Of a DNA stretch of 52,414 bases, positions 20,734-30,600 are shown piece after piece; position 1 is the stretch's first letter; every line of letters begins with the position of its first letter. The position numbers and the translations under genes were made by a program. The stretch comes from a virus: IMG/VR virus record IMGVR_UViG_3300042731_007248, positions 1 through 52,414 of that record; one strand, given 5' to 3'. The notes beneath the pieces were generated by a model. It was not told the DNA's origin. It worked only from the letters and a program-made list of their open reading frames with translations, and did no database searches.

Positions 20734-21910
20734 CCTATTTGACTTATATGAATATATTTCAGGTGAGTCTGAGGTTCCCCCCTATTATCATTTCTGGTCA
20801 TGTGTTGCGATTCTGGCAGCAGCAATGGAAGATAAGGCTTGGGTTGAAATAAATCCGGGCTTCCCAATAAAGCCGAACTGCTATATCGGATTGATTGGTC
20901 CGGGCAGTATCGGCAAGGGTTGGGCCATGAGTCAGGCTATCAGGATTTTGGAAACTTCCACCAATGTCTATATTTACCGGGGGAAACTGACTCACTCACA
21001 TCTTTATGATATGCTCGGCAAGGTAATCGAAACTGAAGACGGTGACTTTATTTTACCGGACCCCAAAGTCTTCATCGTAATGGATGAACTCTTAAATGGG
21101 GTTGGTTCGGACAAGACCATCACTAAAAGCATCATTACCACATTGACCGAACTCTATACCGCGACAAATTACACTTTCAACGAGGGTAACAGATCAAGCG
21201 GTAAACTGAATATCTCAAAGCCTTGTGTCAGTTGGTTTTTTGGCAGTACGATTGATTGGTTGCTTGAAGTGATGTCCGGCAGCGGAAATATATTTGAGTC
21301 AGGTTTTGTCGCCAGATGCATGTTCATCCTTGCCGACTATGATCCCGAAGTGAGGATATTCAAACCGATTTACCCAAAAGACAGGGATTTGGCCGTATCG
21401 TGGGTACAGCAACGTATTTGCGATATCAGCAATAATATCCACGGTGAGTTTAAATTTGATACGGTTGCCGAGCAGACTTTGGAAAACTGGTACTATACGA
21501 GAGAGGCTCCTGAGGATAGGCGGTTGCATTCCATTTGGAAACGGCAGCAGGAGATGACCTACAGGCTGTGTATGGTGTTTTCAATCGCCGAGAGTATGGA
21601 CATGCGTATAAAATATGATCATGTCTGTAAAGCGCTCTATACGATTAATTCGGTGTTCGATTTCACAACGCAGCTTTTGAAAGGATGCACCAATAGCGGC
21701 ACATTCATCGGGCAGGTGGCTACCTATGTTTCAGATTTGATTCAGAAGCACAAAGAGATTCCGCACAGTAAGCTTACCAAATTGTGCAGCAGCAACCGGA
21801 GTTTGACGGCAAAGCAGGTAAGAGCGGCGATTGCCCAGTTATTAGAGGAGAATCAGATTGAACGATTTAGGCAGAAAAAAACAAACGGTATAATTTACAG
21901 GTGGCTCTAA
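20711..21910 (+). CDS. DUF3987-like replicative helicase/ATPase
   Basis: A 399-residue P-loop ATPase resembling DUF3987/YfjI-type phage helicases. Walker A is GPGSIGKGWA (63-72), unusual in having Gly after the Lys; Walker B is VFIVMDELL (120-128). The HFWSCVAILAAAMEDKAW start is typical of that group, and the last 70 residues look like a winged helix. It is probably the fork helicase; no separate primase or DnaB-type helicase is seen. Last gene of the rightward arm, right before the convergence terminator. Confidence 0.7.
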   Translation: MKLNQESNLFDLYEYISGESEVPPYYHFWSCVAILAAAMEDKAWVEINPGFPIKPNCYIGLIGPGSIGKGWAMSQAIRILETSTNVYIYRGKLTHSHLYDMLGKVIETEDGDFILPDPKVFIVMDELLNGVGSDKTITKSIITTLTELYTATNYTFNEGNRSSGKLNISKPCVSWFFGSTIDWLLEVMSGSGNIFESGFVARCMFILADYDPEVRIFKPIYPKDRDLAVSWVQQRICDISNNIHGEFKFDTVAEQTLENWYYTREAPEDRRLHSIWKRQQEMTYRLCMVFSIAESMDMRIKYDHVCKALYTINSVFDFTTQLLKGCTNSGTFIGQVATYVSDLIQKHKEIPHSKLTKLCSSNRSLTAKQVRAAIAQLLEENQIERFRQKKTNGIIYRWL

Positions 21911-21914
21911 AAAC

Positions 21915-21941
21915 AGAACCCCGGTAAAATTCCGGGGTTCT
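21915..21941. terminator. bidirectional terminator between converging arms
   Basis: AGAACCCCGG (21915-21924) and CCGGGGTTCT (21932-21941) pair perfectly around TAAAATT. On the minus strand the stem is followed by GTTTTT, a good T-run; on the plus strand a weaker CTTTT follows a few bases later. Position between the ends of the two arms supports termination from both sides. Confidence 0.75.
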
Positions 21942-22020
21942 CGACAGTCTTTTAATCCCATTTCCCTGAAACTTATCCTTGCACCTTATGCTACATAGGC
22001 TCCTGATTACCTTTCGTGGT

Positions 22021-22230
22021 TTAGGGTTTCAGCACATTGGCTAGTAATGACAGTGCTAACATAGCAACTGCTATAATAAGTTGGTTTAAACGGGTTGCAA
22101 CCTTGTCTTTCACATCTTGAATCTCCTGTCTCATCTTGTCAATGTCTTTCCACTGTTCGTCTAAGTTTTTTTCAAGTGCATTCAACCTTTGCTCGTGTCC
22201 TGAATGGTAGGGACAAATTTGCTCAGACAT
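22021..22230 (-). CDS. holin/XhlA-like small membrane protein (69 aa)
   Basis: Last gene of the leftward arm. A Cys/His start (CPYHSGHE) is followed by a coiled coil (about 12-48) and a single C-terminal membrane segment (LIIAVAMLALSLLANVL). This layout resembles XhlA-type phage proteins that act with holins or lysins. No endolysin is recognised next to it, so lysis function is tentative. Good GAAAGGATAATAG ribosome site. Confidence 0.5.
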   Translation of the reverse strand: MSEQICPYHSGHEQRLNALEKNLDEQWKDIDKMRQEIQDVKDKVATRLNQLIIAVAMLALSLLANVLKP

Positions 22231-22302
22231 CTATTATCCTTTCGCCATTTCAATTAGGCATGCCCTACCTAAAGTCTCCAACGTCTTTTATGGCATCCCC
22301 CG

Positions 22303-24447
22303 CTATTCCTCTACAACTTGTTGTGAATAAAAAGTATCTGCTTTTTGTTCCGTATGCTCACCCATAAAATTTTCGCAAATTTTCATACCGGCGATCTTTC
22401 TAAGGGCTAATGCCGATTTTGCTATATTCCCCCTCATTGTGCCATTATTGGCAACACCTTCATAAACAAGTTTTCCCAATTTTGGGTTTGCCATAGCCTT
22501 TGCCAAAACGATTGGTGATAGCGCAATACCTACGCCAGCCCCGACATACCCGGCAGTTTTCATAGGGTTGTCTTGTGTAAAAATCGAATACAAGGTTGCC
22601 GTGCCCCCCAAGCTATAGGCCACTTTTCTGATATTAACGAAAGTCCTTTCAGTTTTATCAAGTGTTTCAAGTTGTTTCATGGCAACCATGATGTCTTTGA
22701 ACTCATTGTAATTTTTCTTACCGCCGAAAACTTCATGCATTAATTCAGGGGCGCCCTTTTTCTCATAGGCTTTTTCCATAATATTGAGCATCTTGGCAGG
22801 TTTGAAAACAGTTCCTTCAGTTGCCTGTTGAATCATGGCGTATCGCATCGGCATCCGGTAAGTATTGTCAAGAGCAGTTTCCAAAGACTTCTGTCCGATA
22901 CCGCCGGGAACATTGGCACCGAATTTCATCAATTCTTTTATCTGTTTGAATTTTCCCAGTTTGGCCGCTGGATTTCCGGTTGCAGGATTCAGCAACTCGG
23001 CCACGGCTTCAGGATTCTGTCTCATTGTATTTTGAAGTGTCTTAACTGCGTGTTTCTCCAATAGTGATGCACCCTTGGCATAGAAATTCTGCGCGGCCTG
23101 ATGGGCTTCCTTCAATACAGGATTTTTATTCAAATAGGCTTCAAGCGGTTCCTTGAGTTGCTTTTGGATCATTTTCAACTGGGTGTTTGCGCTTTTCAGG
23201 TTCGGGTTTGCTTTCCAAGCCTGGTTAAAGGCATGAATCATATCGTCAACATCGTCGGCCAACATATATTTCCAGGCACCTTTGGCTTTTAAAGAAGGCA
23301 TCTTACCCTCAAGCTCCATGGCTTTGGCAATCAAATTTATGTCAGGATGGGATTTGCCGATTTTATTAAACACGGGAATAAAACCTGAAACGTCAATCTC
23401 CTTGGCTTGTTCCGGGATTTGGCCAAGGAGACCTCTGAAAGAATCATAAAGAGCATCGGCATGCACTACAGCAGGATTCATGATTTCACCGGTATAGCCT
23501 TTGGTGAAATCTCCAGATAAGCCGATTTGCCTTTCAAAAAAGGCGCCTATTTCAGAAGCGCTCATATTTCTGGTATTTTCTTTTACCCAACCGTCATACA
23601 TTTCTTTGACAGTATCCAGGTTATTCAGGCGAATATCATCAAAGGCTTTAGAATATCCCTGGCTCCTAAGCCATGTGACCGTTCTTGCTGCCAGTGTTTT
23701 CTTTTCAGGCGAAAACTCATGGATGGATTGGCTTCTTACATAGCGACCGGCATCCTTTAAATAGGACTTTTGAATCTTTTGTTCTTCAGCCGTTCTCAAT
23801 ACCTTTTGCGTGGTTCTGACGGCTTCCGGTATTGATTTCGGTCTGAACATCTTTGAAAAGATTTTACCACCGCCTGCCAGCATTCCGGCCGTCAAGGTGC
23901 CGAGTGCGGCATCCACACCAGCAACCTTACCCGAGGCTTTAAGCTTGTCCCAAAGGCTGGTGGTCTCTTCATCCTTAGCTATGTCCTCTATACTTTGTGC
24001 CGTAAGTTCTCCGGCACCGGCAAGACCGGCGCTAAGGCCAATGCCCACCGGTAATGACGCCGGGATACTAAGAGCGGCTCCACCAACCATGGCGGCACCA
24101 CGGGCACCTTGCGCCAGCATCAACATACGTTCCTTACGATCAGCAGCTATTTCAGCCCTTGACCGGATAGGGTGTGTTCCTTGCAAACCAACTACAGATT
24201 CACGATCGCCTTTTACCTGGTAGCCCAAACCTGGTTGAGAATGTGCAGCCATTGTCACATTTCGCACTTTATCTTTATTAACCGCGTATTCCTTCTTCTT
24301 AGGCGCTACAGCAGGCGCTGCTTGCTTCTGCATAGGCTCACCAAAGTCAAGTACTCCGGTACTTGCAGTGGGCTTCTCAGTTCGTTTCAGCGGTATATTT
24401 GACGAAGATGTCTGACTAAAATCAAGAACTCCGGTTTTAGCTGGCAT
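22303..24447 (-). CDS. ejection/internal virion-type protein (714 aa)
   Basis: Large protein at the end of the virion operon, where podoviruses encode ejected internal proteins. TGVLDF occurs twice near the N-terminus (about 5-10 and 30-35). A Gly/Ala-rich hydrophobic stretch (about 115-150) and another near 178-195 could insert in membranes; long helices follow. No lysozyme or transglycosylase motif is recognised by eye. It starts at the stop of the previous gene (TAATG). Confidence 0.55.
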   Translation of the reverse strand: MPAKTGVLDFSQTSSSNIPLKRTEKPTASTGVLDFGEPMQKQAAPAVAPKKKEYAVNKDKVRNVTMAAHSQPGLGYQVKGDRESVVGLQGTHPIRSRAEIAADRKERMLMLAQGARGAAMVGGAALSIPASLPVGIGLSAGLAGAGELTAQSIEDIAKDEETTSLWDKLKASGKVAGVDAALGTLTAGMLAGGGKIFSKMFRPKSIPEAVRTTQKVLRTAEEQKIQKSYLKDAGRYVRSQSIHEFSPEKKTLAARTVTWLRSQGYSKAFDDIRLNNLDTVKEMYDGWVKENTRNMSASEIGAFFERQIGLSGDFTKGYTGEIMNPAVVHADALYDSFRGLLGQIPEQAKEIDVSGFIPVFNKIGKSHPDINLIAKAMELEGKMPSLKAKGAWKYMLADDVDDMIHAFNQAWKANPNLKSANTQLKMIQKQLKEPLEAYLNKNPVLKEAHQAAQNFYAKGASLLEKHAVKTLQNTMRQNPEAVAELLNPATGNPAAKLGKFKQIKELMKFGANVPGGIGQKSLETALDNTYRMPMRYAMIQQATEGTVFKPAKMLNIMEKAYEKKGAPELMHEVFGGKKNYNEFKDIMVAMKQLETLDKTERTFVNIRKVAYSLGGTATLYSIFTQDNPMKTAGYVGAGVGIALSPIVLAKAMANPKLGKLVYEGVANNGTMRGNIAKSALALRKIAGMKICENFMGEHTEQKADTFYSQQVVEE

Positions 24448-26576
24448 TATTGACCTCCCTGGTTATTAACAATCAGATACCAAAAACCGTCACCTGCATA
24501 GACTTTTGTCCCATTTGATGTTGGTTCATAGTATCCAACTGGAAGTTCTTTATTATTTTCGTCTACGGCTCTTAATTGCGTATTTTCCATAGTAATATTG
24601 CCCGGATCTATTCCCATTTTTTGGGATACCTGATCCAATGTTATTTTGGCTTTGCCGTTTTTAACAGGACTGTCTGATTTTTCTGGTGAATAAACTGGTA
24701 CCGCTGTTTGCTGCTGCTGATGCGCGGGCATCATTTGATCCGGTTGCTCTGGAGCGATTTCAGGTTGCTGTGTTTGAAGCTTGTCGGCCAATGGTTCTCC
24801 GGTCGTACGATCTATATTTAGGGTTGTGGCCAAATCATCGGCTTTCAGGATCTTATCGATATATTGATCATATTCGGAAACTTTTTTATAATTTTGTCGG
24901 GCTATTACATGCATACTTTCAGTTTTATTCTTAATGTTGTCCTGAAGAGATATCAGCGATTGCACAAAATATTTAGGCTCGCTGCCGACATCAGTAAATA
25001 ATTCGGCTAGGTTATCAAATTCTTTATCTGAAAGCTGCTTACCCGCAATCTCATACATCATCAGCATAAGCTGTCTTGATTTTTTGGCCAAAAGGTTGGT
25101 TTCCCAAACTTTAGAGTCTGCCGTAAGAAGGGATGCAAAGAAACCATCTTTATCTTCCTGGGTGTATGACTTACCATCTGCTTTTTTAACAATACTTGCA
25201 TAATAGTTTTTAAGCTTTGCGCCGATTTTTTGTAAAATGCCTGTTTGAAGCTTGCTGTAATCAACGGTACCGGTTTCAGGATCATAAATAATAGCTTTAA
25301 CCGTATCGTTAAGATCCTGTATTGTATTTGAGTGTTCAACAAGACCCATATATTTTGTTGCAATCGCACTTGGCATGGTGGCTGTTGGAATGTTGGCCTT
25401 TAGCGCTGCATCCTGTGTCCTGATTCCCTGCTTAAAGCGCTCTTTGCGGGCAAAAAGTTTGTAATCCTCTGCATTAAGCGCCGCCTGGTCCAGTGCCTTT
25501 TGTTCACGCTCATACTCATTGACAACATCACCCCGGTTGGTAGCTGCGTCATAAATGGCCTGGAAATCATCATCCAGCGGCATACCTGCCTGTTGCATGT
25601 CATTTAGAACATTTATCAGGAACAGTTTTTTATATTCATCTTCGGATATCTTTTTATCCGCCATTCCTTCGGCGCTGTTAATCTGTTCCTTAAAATCAAG
25701 ATAAGCGCCTTCATTTGTCAAAGCCTGGTTTGCAACAATTGTGCTGTGCAAAAGTTTTTGATCAACCGGAACATTCTTTAAATTCGCGGCTGATTTTGGA
25801 AACATCCTAGTTTTAACAATGGTTTGATTCATTGCATCCGACATTGGCATACCCGGATTGGCATTCTGAATTCTTTCCAATTCCTGGTACCATTCTTTTT
25901 CCTGCTGTACCGTGTAGGGCTGAATCTTGTCCGCTGGCATCCCGGCAATTGTTTGTGCAAAATATTGTTTCAGATATTCAGGATTATCCCGGAACATTTC
26001 CACCAAAGGATTGTCCTCAGGCAGATAATCAGGGTGAGAATGTTTTGCAATGTGCTCCATGTTCTGCTGAACTGTTGTTTGATTATCGAATTGTGTTTGA
26101 GCAGCAGCAGCAGACTTATCCTTATCCAAATCTTTCACCATGCCCAATTTCGGATCAGTAGTGTAAGTTGGTTCTTTATAAGGTTGTGCAAGTTGCTCAC
26201 GGCGGGCGATATCCTTGGTTGCGAATTCTTTTTGATCCTTGTCGTAGGCCCCGGTCAGAAAGCCGAGAATGGTGTTTTCCTGTTGTTGCCGGTATTCTTC
26301 CATGGGAGTTTTGTTCATGACATGGGTTCCCATGGCGTCAATAGCATGTTCATTGTAACCGGCTCCCTGTAAAGCCGGAATCAGGCGTTGGAATTGCTTG
26401 GCATCTTTATTCTCAATGGCTTTTTCAGCCATCTTCAAAATGATTTTATTACTGGCCTCTAAACCCGGATCTTTCTCGGTCTTGGTTTCTTTCTTGTTGG
26501 AATAAGTCGGTAATGCGGACTGGGCTTCTGACATTCTGTGATGCATTCGACTCATAAGATTTGAAAAATTTGCCAT
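24447..26576 (-). CDS. ejection/internal virion-type protein (709 aa)
   Basis: Long, mostly helical, Gln/Lys/Asp-rich protein with Gln-rich and Pro-rich low-complexity near residues 605-635 and a small beta-like C-terminal domain (about 645-705). Size, position and composition match internal virion proteins that form the DNA-ejection channel. No enzyme motif seen. Coupled to the next gene by TAATG. Confidence 0.55.
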   Translation of the reverse strand: MANFSNLMSRMHHRMSEAQSALPTYSNKKETKTEKDPGLEASNKIILKMAEKAIENKDAKQFQRLIPALQGAGYNEHAIDAMGTHVMNKTPMEEYRQQQENTILGFLTGAYDKDQKEFATKDIARREQLAQPYKEPTYTTDPKLGMVKDLDKDKSAAAAQTQFDNQTTVQQNMEHIAKHSHPDYLPEDNPLVEMFRDNPEYLKQYFAQTIAGMPADKIQPYTVQQEKEWYQELERIQNANPGMPMSDAMNQTIVKTRMFPKSAANLKNVPVDQKLLHSTIVANQALTNEGAYLDFKEQINSAEGMADKKISEDEYKKLFLINVLNDMQQAGMPLDDDFQAIYDAATNRGDVVNEYEREQKALDQAALNAEDYKLFARKERFKQGIRTQDAALKANIPTATMPSAIATKYMGLVEHSNTIQDLNDTVKAIIYDPETGTVDYSKLQTGILQKIGAKLKNYYASIVKKADGKSYTQEDKDGFFASLLTADSKVWETNLLAKKSRQLMLMMYEIAGKQLSDKEFDNLAELFTDVGSEPKYFVQSLISLQDNIKNKTESMHVIARQNYKKVSEYDQYIDKILKADDLATTLNIDRTTGEPLADKLQTQQPEIAPEQPDQMMPAHQQQQTAVPVYSPEKSDSPVKNGKAKITLDQVSQKMGIDPGNITMENTQLRAVDENNKELPVGYYEPTSNGTKVYAGDGFWYLIVNNQGGQ

Positions 26577-26586
26577 GGCTTTATCC

Positions 26587-27111
26587 CTATTTATTTAGAG
26601 GTAATCCGGCAGCGCCACCGGCTTCAGAAGTACGTTGTTTGACATTACCGCCAACAGCAGCACCAAGTCCGGACATGACAGCCTGTTGCGTGTTTGCAAG
26701 ATATTGAGGCGCAATCTGTAAAACAGACTGTAACAAGCTCAATTGATTTTGTTTTGTCTGATTTTCATAAGCCGGTGCAATTTGGGAGACATTGTAATTA
26801 CTCTGCATTCTTTGATTTGCAAGTATGCCCTCACCAAAAGGTGTACCGGCAAGTCCGGCTCTTGCATTATTATCAGCGGTTTCTCGTAATGTTTTGGCTT
26901 CAGCCATTCTGGATTGTTCAATGGCTCCGGCCGGATCTAATTTTGTTGACGGGTCCGCACCACTCTTGAATAAAAGATTATAGAGTGTCTGATGTGTCAT
27001 AGCGGATAAAGGTTGCTGGCTACCTAAAAGATTTTTCCCAAGTTCTCCTATCATAGTCGCAGATTTATCGCTTTGACTGCTTTTCCCCGTACCGAGGCTA
27101 ACACTCGACAT
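26587..27111 (-). CDS. small ejection/internal virion-type protein (174 aa)
   Basis: Gln/Ala/Ser/Gly-rich and helical, with a GLAGTPFGEGILANQR segment and a Gly-rich end. This composition is common among small ejected proteins lying beside the large ones in podoviruses. Function inferred from position. Confidence 0.5.
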   Translation of the reverse strand: MSSVSLGTGKSSQSDKSATMIGELGKNLLGSQQPLSAMTHQTLYNLLFKSGADPSTKLDPAGAIEQSRMAEAKTLRETADNNARAGLAGTPFGEGILANQRMQSNYNVSQIAPAYENQTKQNQLSLLQSVLQIAPQYLANTQQAVMSGLGAAVGGNVKQRTSEAGGAAGLPLNK

Positions 27112-27113
27112 AT

Positions 27114-27674
27114 TTACCGCCTTTCCAATTTAAGCTTAGCACTGTACAGACCAGAGTTATAAAAATTTTCTTTATTCATTAAAATGAAGTATACATTATC
27201 AATTCCATATAAACTCGGAACTTTGGTTATAATTTCATAGCCCATGTGCTGAAAAATCTTGTGTCTCCGCGTATCCCAATTCACACCCATTATGTAGTCA
27301 TATTGTAAGAATAAAAGTTCTACAGTCAGCGATCCAAGTAAGATTGAGCGCTTCGTACCGGCAAACCCCTTTCGAGACCATAAACTGACAAAAACCGTTT
27401 TTTCTCCGAGATACTCACTCATAGGTGAGAACCAGCAAAGGTAACTCAGTTTCCCATCTTCATTTAGTGCATATAACACATTCTTAGGCCATTGAAACGC
27501 AGATATGAATTTAGATGGGCTAAGGTATTCGGGTGTCATGATACTTTTAATCTCGCCGTTCTCAGTAAGCTCCATCCATAAATTAAGCAGCATCAGATCT
27601 TCATTCGGTGCCCCGGTATAAACTCGAATATCTAATTCTTGCGCCCTTTCGCCCATTTCCTCCGGTATTTCCAT
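27114..27674 (-). CDS. GNAT-like acetyltransferase-fold protein (186 aa)
   Basis: The middle and C-terminal part (LWSRKGFAGTKRS, then LFLQYDYIMGVNW, KIFQHMGYEI) follows the GNAT order of acetyl-CoA loop, helix, strand and the late F-x-x-x-G-Y motif. Similar genes sit beside internal virion proteins in many podoviruses, with unknown role. ATG 27674 overlaps the stop of the nozzle gene as TGATG. Confidence 0.55.
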   Translation of the reverse strand: MEIPEEMGERAQELDIRVYTGAPNEDLMLLNLWMELTENGEIKSIMTPEYLSPSKFISAFQWPKNVLYALNEDGKLSYLCWFSPMSEYLGEKTVFVSLWSRKGFAGTKRSILLGSLTVELLFLQYDYIMGVNWDTRRHKIFQHMGYEIITKVPSLYGIDNVYFILMNKENFYNSGLYSAKLKLERR

Positions 27675-30600
27675 CAAACGCCTCTCCTTTCGGTTGCTGT
27701 AATATCAAGTTCCAATTTATAAATTACAGGGTCCATGGTCGTGAAGTCACTTTTGATCACAAAACTCTCCGGTCTGCCCGTTTGCGTCAGGTTGACCTCA
27801 CTGATTATTCGACTTGCCGAACTTGTTGTAAAAATCTCCAAAGCATCTTTGCCCACAATTTTTAGATCACAATTGAAAGTTTGCCCGGATGGATTCAAGT
27901 CATAATGAAACCTGTTAATTACATAGGTGGTTGTCAGACTCTCCTGCAATGCACTATAGATTTCGAAAAACAATTCCTGACCATAAGCCCTGAATCGTCC
28001 CGGTATCTCCTGAACAGAACCGTTTACAATGAGTCTCAGTTTTACGGAATGCGCCACCAGTTCTATTTTGTAAAGTGCTATATTGTATTGCCAATCCGCA
28101 ATCAGATTGAATGCATCAAGTCTGCCTATCCGGTTAATCTCAAAATCATGCACCCGTCTTGCGTATGAACTGAAAACCGACAGATTGTGATTGCCGCCCT
28201 CAATTAAAGTAATCTGCGGTGTCACATCATTATTCACGCTGTTGCAGTCCACCAGGCAGCGCTCAAACAAATAACACTGCTGGATGGTGGTTTCCTGCAT
28301 GGTTTTCAAATCCCATCTCAGATAACTGATATTCTGCAAATACCCCGGAACCTGAGTTAGTTGGCCGTCAAGATAAACATCTAACATAACCGGTGATGCA
28401 ATCAATTCCAGCTTATACAAAGCACATGCATTGAAACTGTTGAAAGTCGCTCTTACCCTTTTGATGCGCCCAAGCTTATCTATGTTGGTATGACCTACAG
28501 CCCTTTCGGCAACATTAATCGTACCACTTGTGTATTCTGCGACATCACCGGAGAACTCAATTGAAAAGTTCATATTGTTACCGGATGTTCTCAGATCATA
28601 AATCAGCCGCTCAACCAGATAGGTATTTTCAAGAGCAGGCTCGGGAACATCCGTAAAATCGAACATAACCCCGCTATTGTAGTCCATAATGACACCAGGA
28701 ACCTGAAAAGTGGTATCTCCGAATCTGCAAAGCAGTGTGATTCTTTGGGCTACCAGTTCAAGAGAAGTTACATTTTGCGCTATATCGGAAAAATCACCTT
28801 GAATATAAACAGATTCAAGATGTCCCATTTGATCAACCTCATAAACGTAAGTTGAAAAGATTGAAGCATTATCAGAGCCAACTTCAGTAGCGGCACCATT
28901 AAGAGTATCTACGAAAACATGCCATGTAATATTATTGGGCCTTCCAATTACGGACAACCTTTTATAGAGGTAGGCCGGATTCGGTTTTTGCCAGTTTACA
29001 ACTGAATTGCGCCAAATCACTTTTGCCTTGGCATCTGCCAGATATCCGGGAATCTTCAATGGTTGTTCCATGCCGCTTACAACAAGATCCACCGCAGTAC
29101 GCTGAACTACAAGATTATAAATAGCGGGCAATGCCCTTACAGATGACCCTCTAAAATAGAAACGCTGCAGGGGCCCATTAAAGGATAGCTGTTTAAATTC
29201 CGTAAATTGATCGTCCAAAGAGCTTAAGCCGGTTGAAATCGTGTAATTATTCCCACCGGCTTTTTGATAAGCAACGGCAAAAGGTTTGCTGCCCGCTGCC
29301 CGGAATGTTATATATTCATACCAGTACAGGCGGGATGGTATCTCATCTCGACTTTCCTCCACCGTAAAAGTTATTGCGTTATTGGCTCCCTGCATTGTGC
29401 CGGGAATGGTAACCGGATCGGAACCGGTAATCTCAAGTACAACCGGATAATGGGTGACTGATATTTTATGAATTTCAAGACCGACATCAACATCACCTAG
29501 AATCTCAATTGCAAAACTCTGACATGTCTCATCTACCAGAAAGTCATGCACATATCTCCCGATAACTCCACCGATTTTCCCAATCTCGGTATAATGTTCT
29601 TCAATATGCAAATATACCGTATACCGGTTGCTGCTCGAACCGGCAGAAGTCACTTCAATCGAGACATTTGAAAGACGTTGAGGCGCTTCAAATTCCCTGT
29701 AGGTGGTTTTGAGGTTGAGTTGAATATCATCACTGCCGTCATGCGGATCAGCCTGATTGATTTCAAAATTAAGAATCCGGCTATTGGAAGCTGCATACAC
29801 TTGGTCCGCAAACTCATCATAAAAAATACAATTGACCGCCAAACCCAATTCACGTACCCGATGGGTATCGAGATCAATTCCCACACTCCGGTAATTATTT
29901 CCAAACAAATACTCATTCCGGGCATAGCAGGCATGATTGATATAACCGCTGAAAGGAGAATATCCTTCAACAGATGCGTGGCTGAAAGACGGTTTTAGTG
30001 CATCTCCTGCGATCAACATTGCTTGCGCACCGCCTGTAAATATTTTAATGCCGTCCATTGATTGCCATACCAAGCCCTTGGGTGTAGCTACCACCGTATC
30101 CGGGCACCTGGTGCCGGTCACACCGTCAAACTCCCTCACATAATATGGATTCTCACCGTAGATCTGATAAATTTTATATCTGGTAACTGCATAGAGCTCA
30201 CCGCCATAGATTACCAATTTCTGAATCGGATCATTATTAGAAGAGACATGCACATAACCCTGCATTGCCTCAGGATATCCTACCCGGGAATAATAGACGA
30301 TACCATTGGTGCCTTGAGTCCAGAACATGGAATTGTTGTATGGTCCGCAACAATCATTTGCATAGGTCGGAGGCGGACTATTCTCATACCGGATGTAATC
30401 CAGGCTCAAAGTGGAATCCGCATTGGCATCGTTGAAAACAGCTTGACCATTTGGAATTTGGCCTACATAGAAAAGCGTACCGCCATTGCCTGACGTTCTA
30501 TAAATACGCTTGTGCGTCACCTGAGAATCCGTAGAAGCTGGCATATTTGAAAGAGTGATACTCCGATAAGGGCTCGTTAAGGTGACCGCCTCAGCAGGGC

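Noticed and set aside
25824-26372. Long plus-strand frame inside the 709-residue ejection-type gene
   Set aside because: Shadow of the minus-strand gene; Cys/His/Phe/Leu-rich composition typical of antisense translation.
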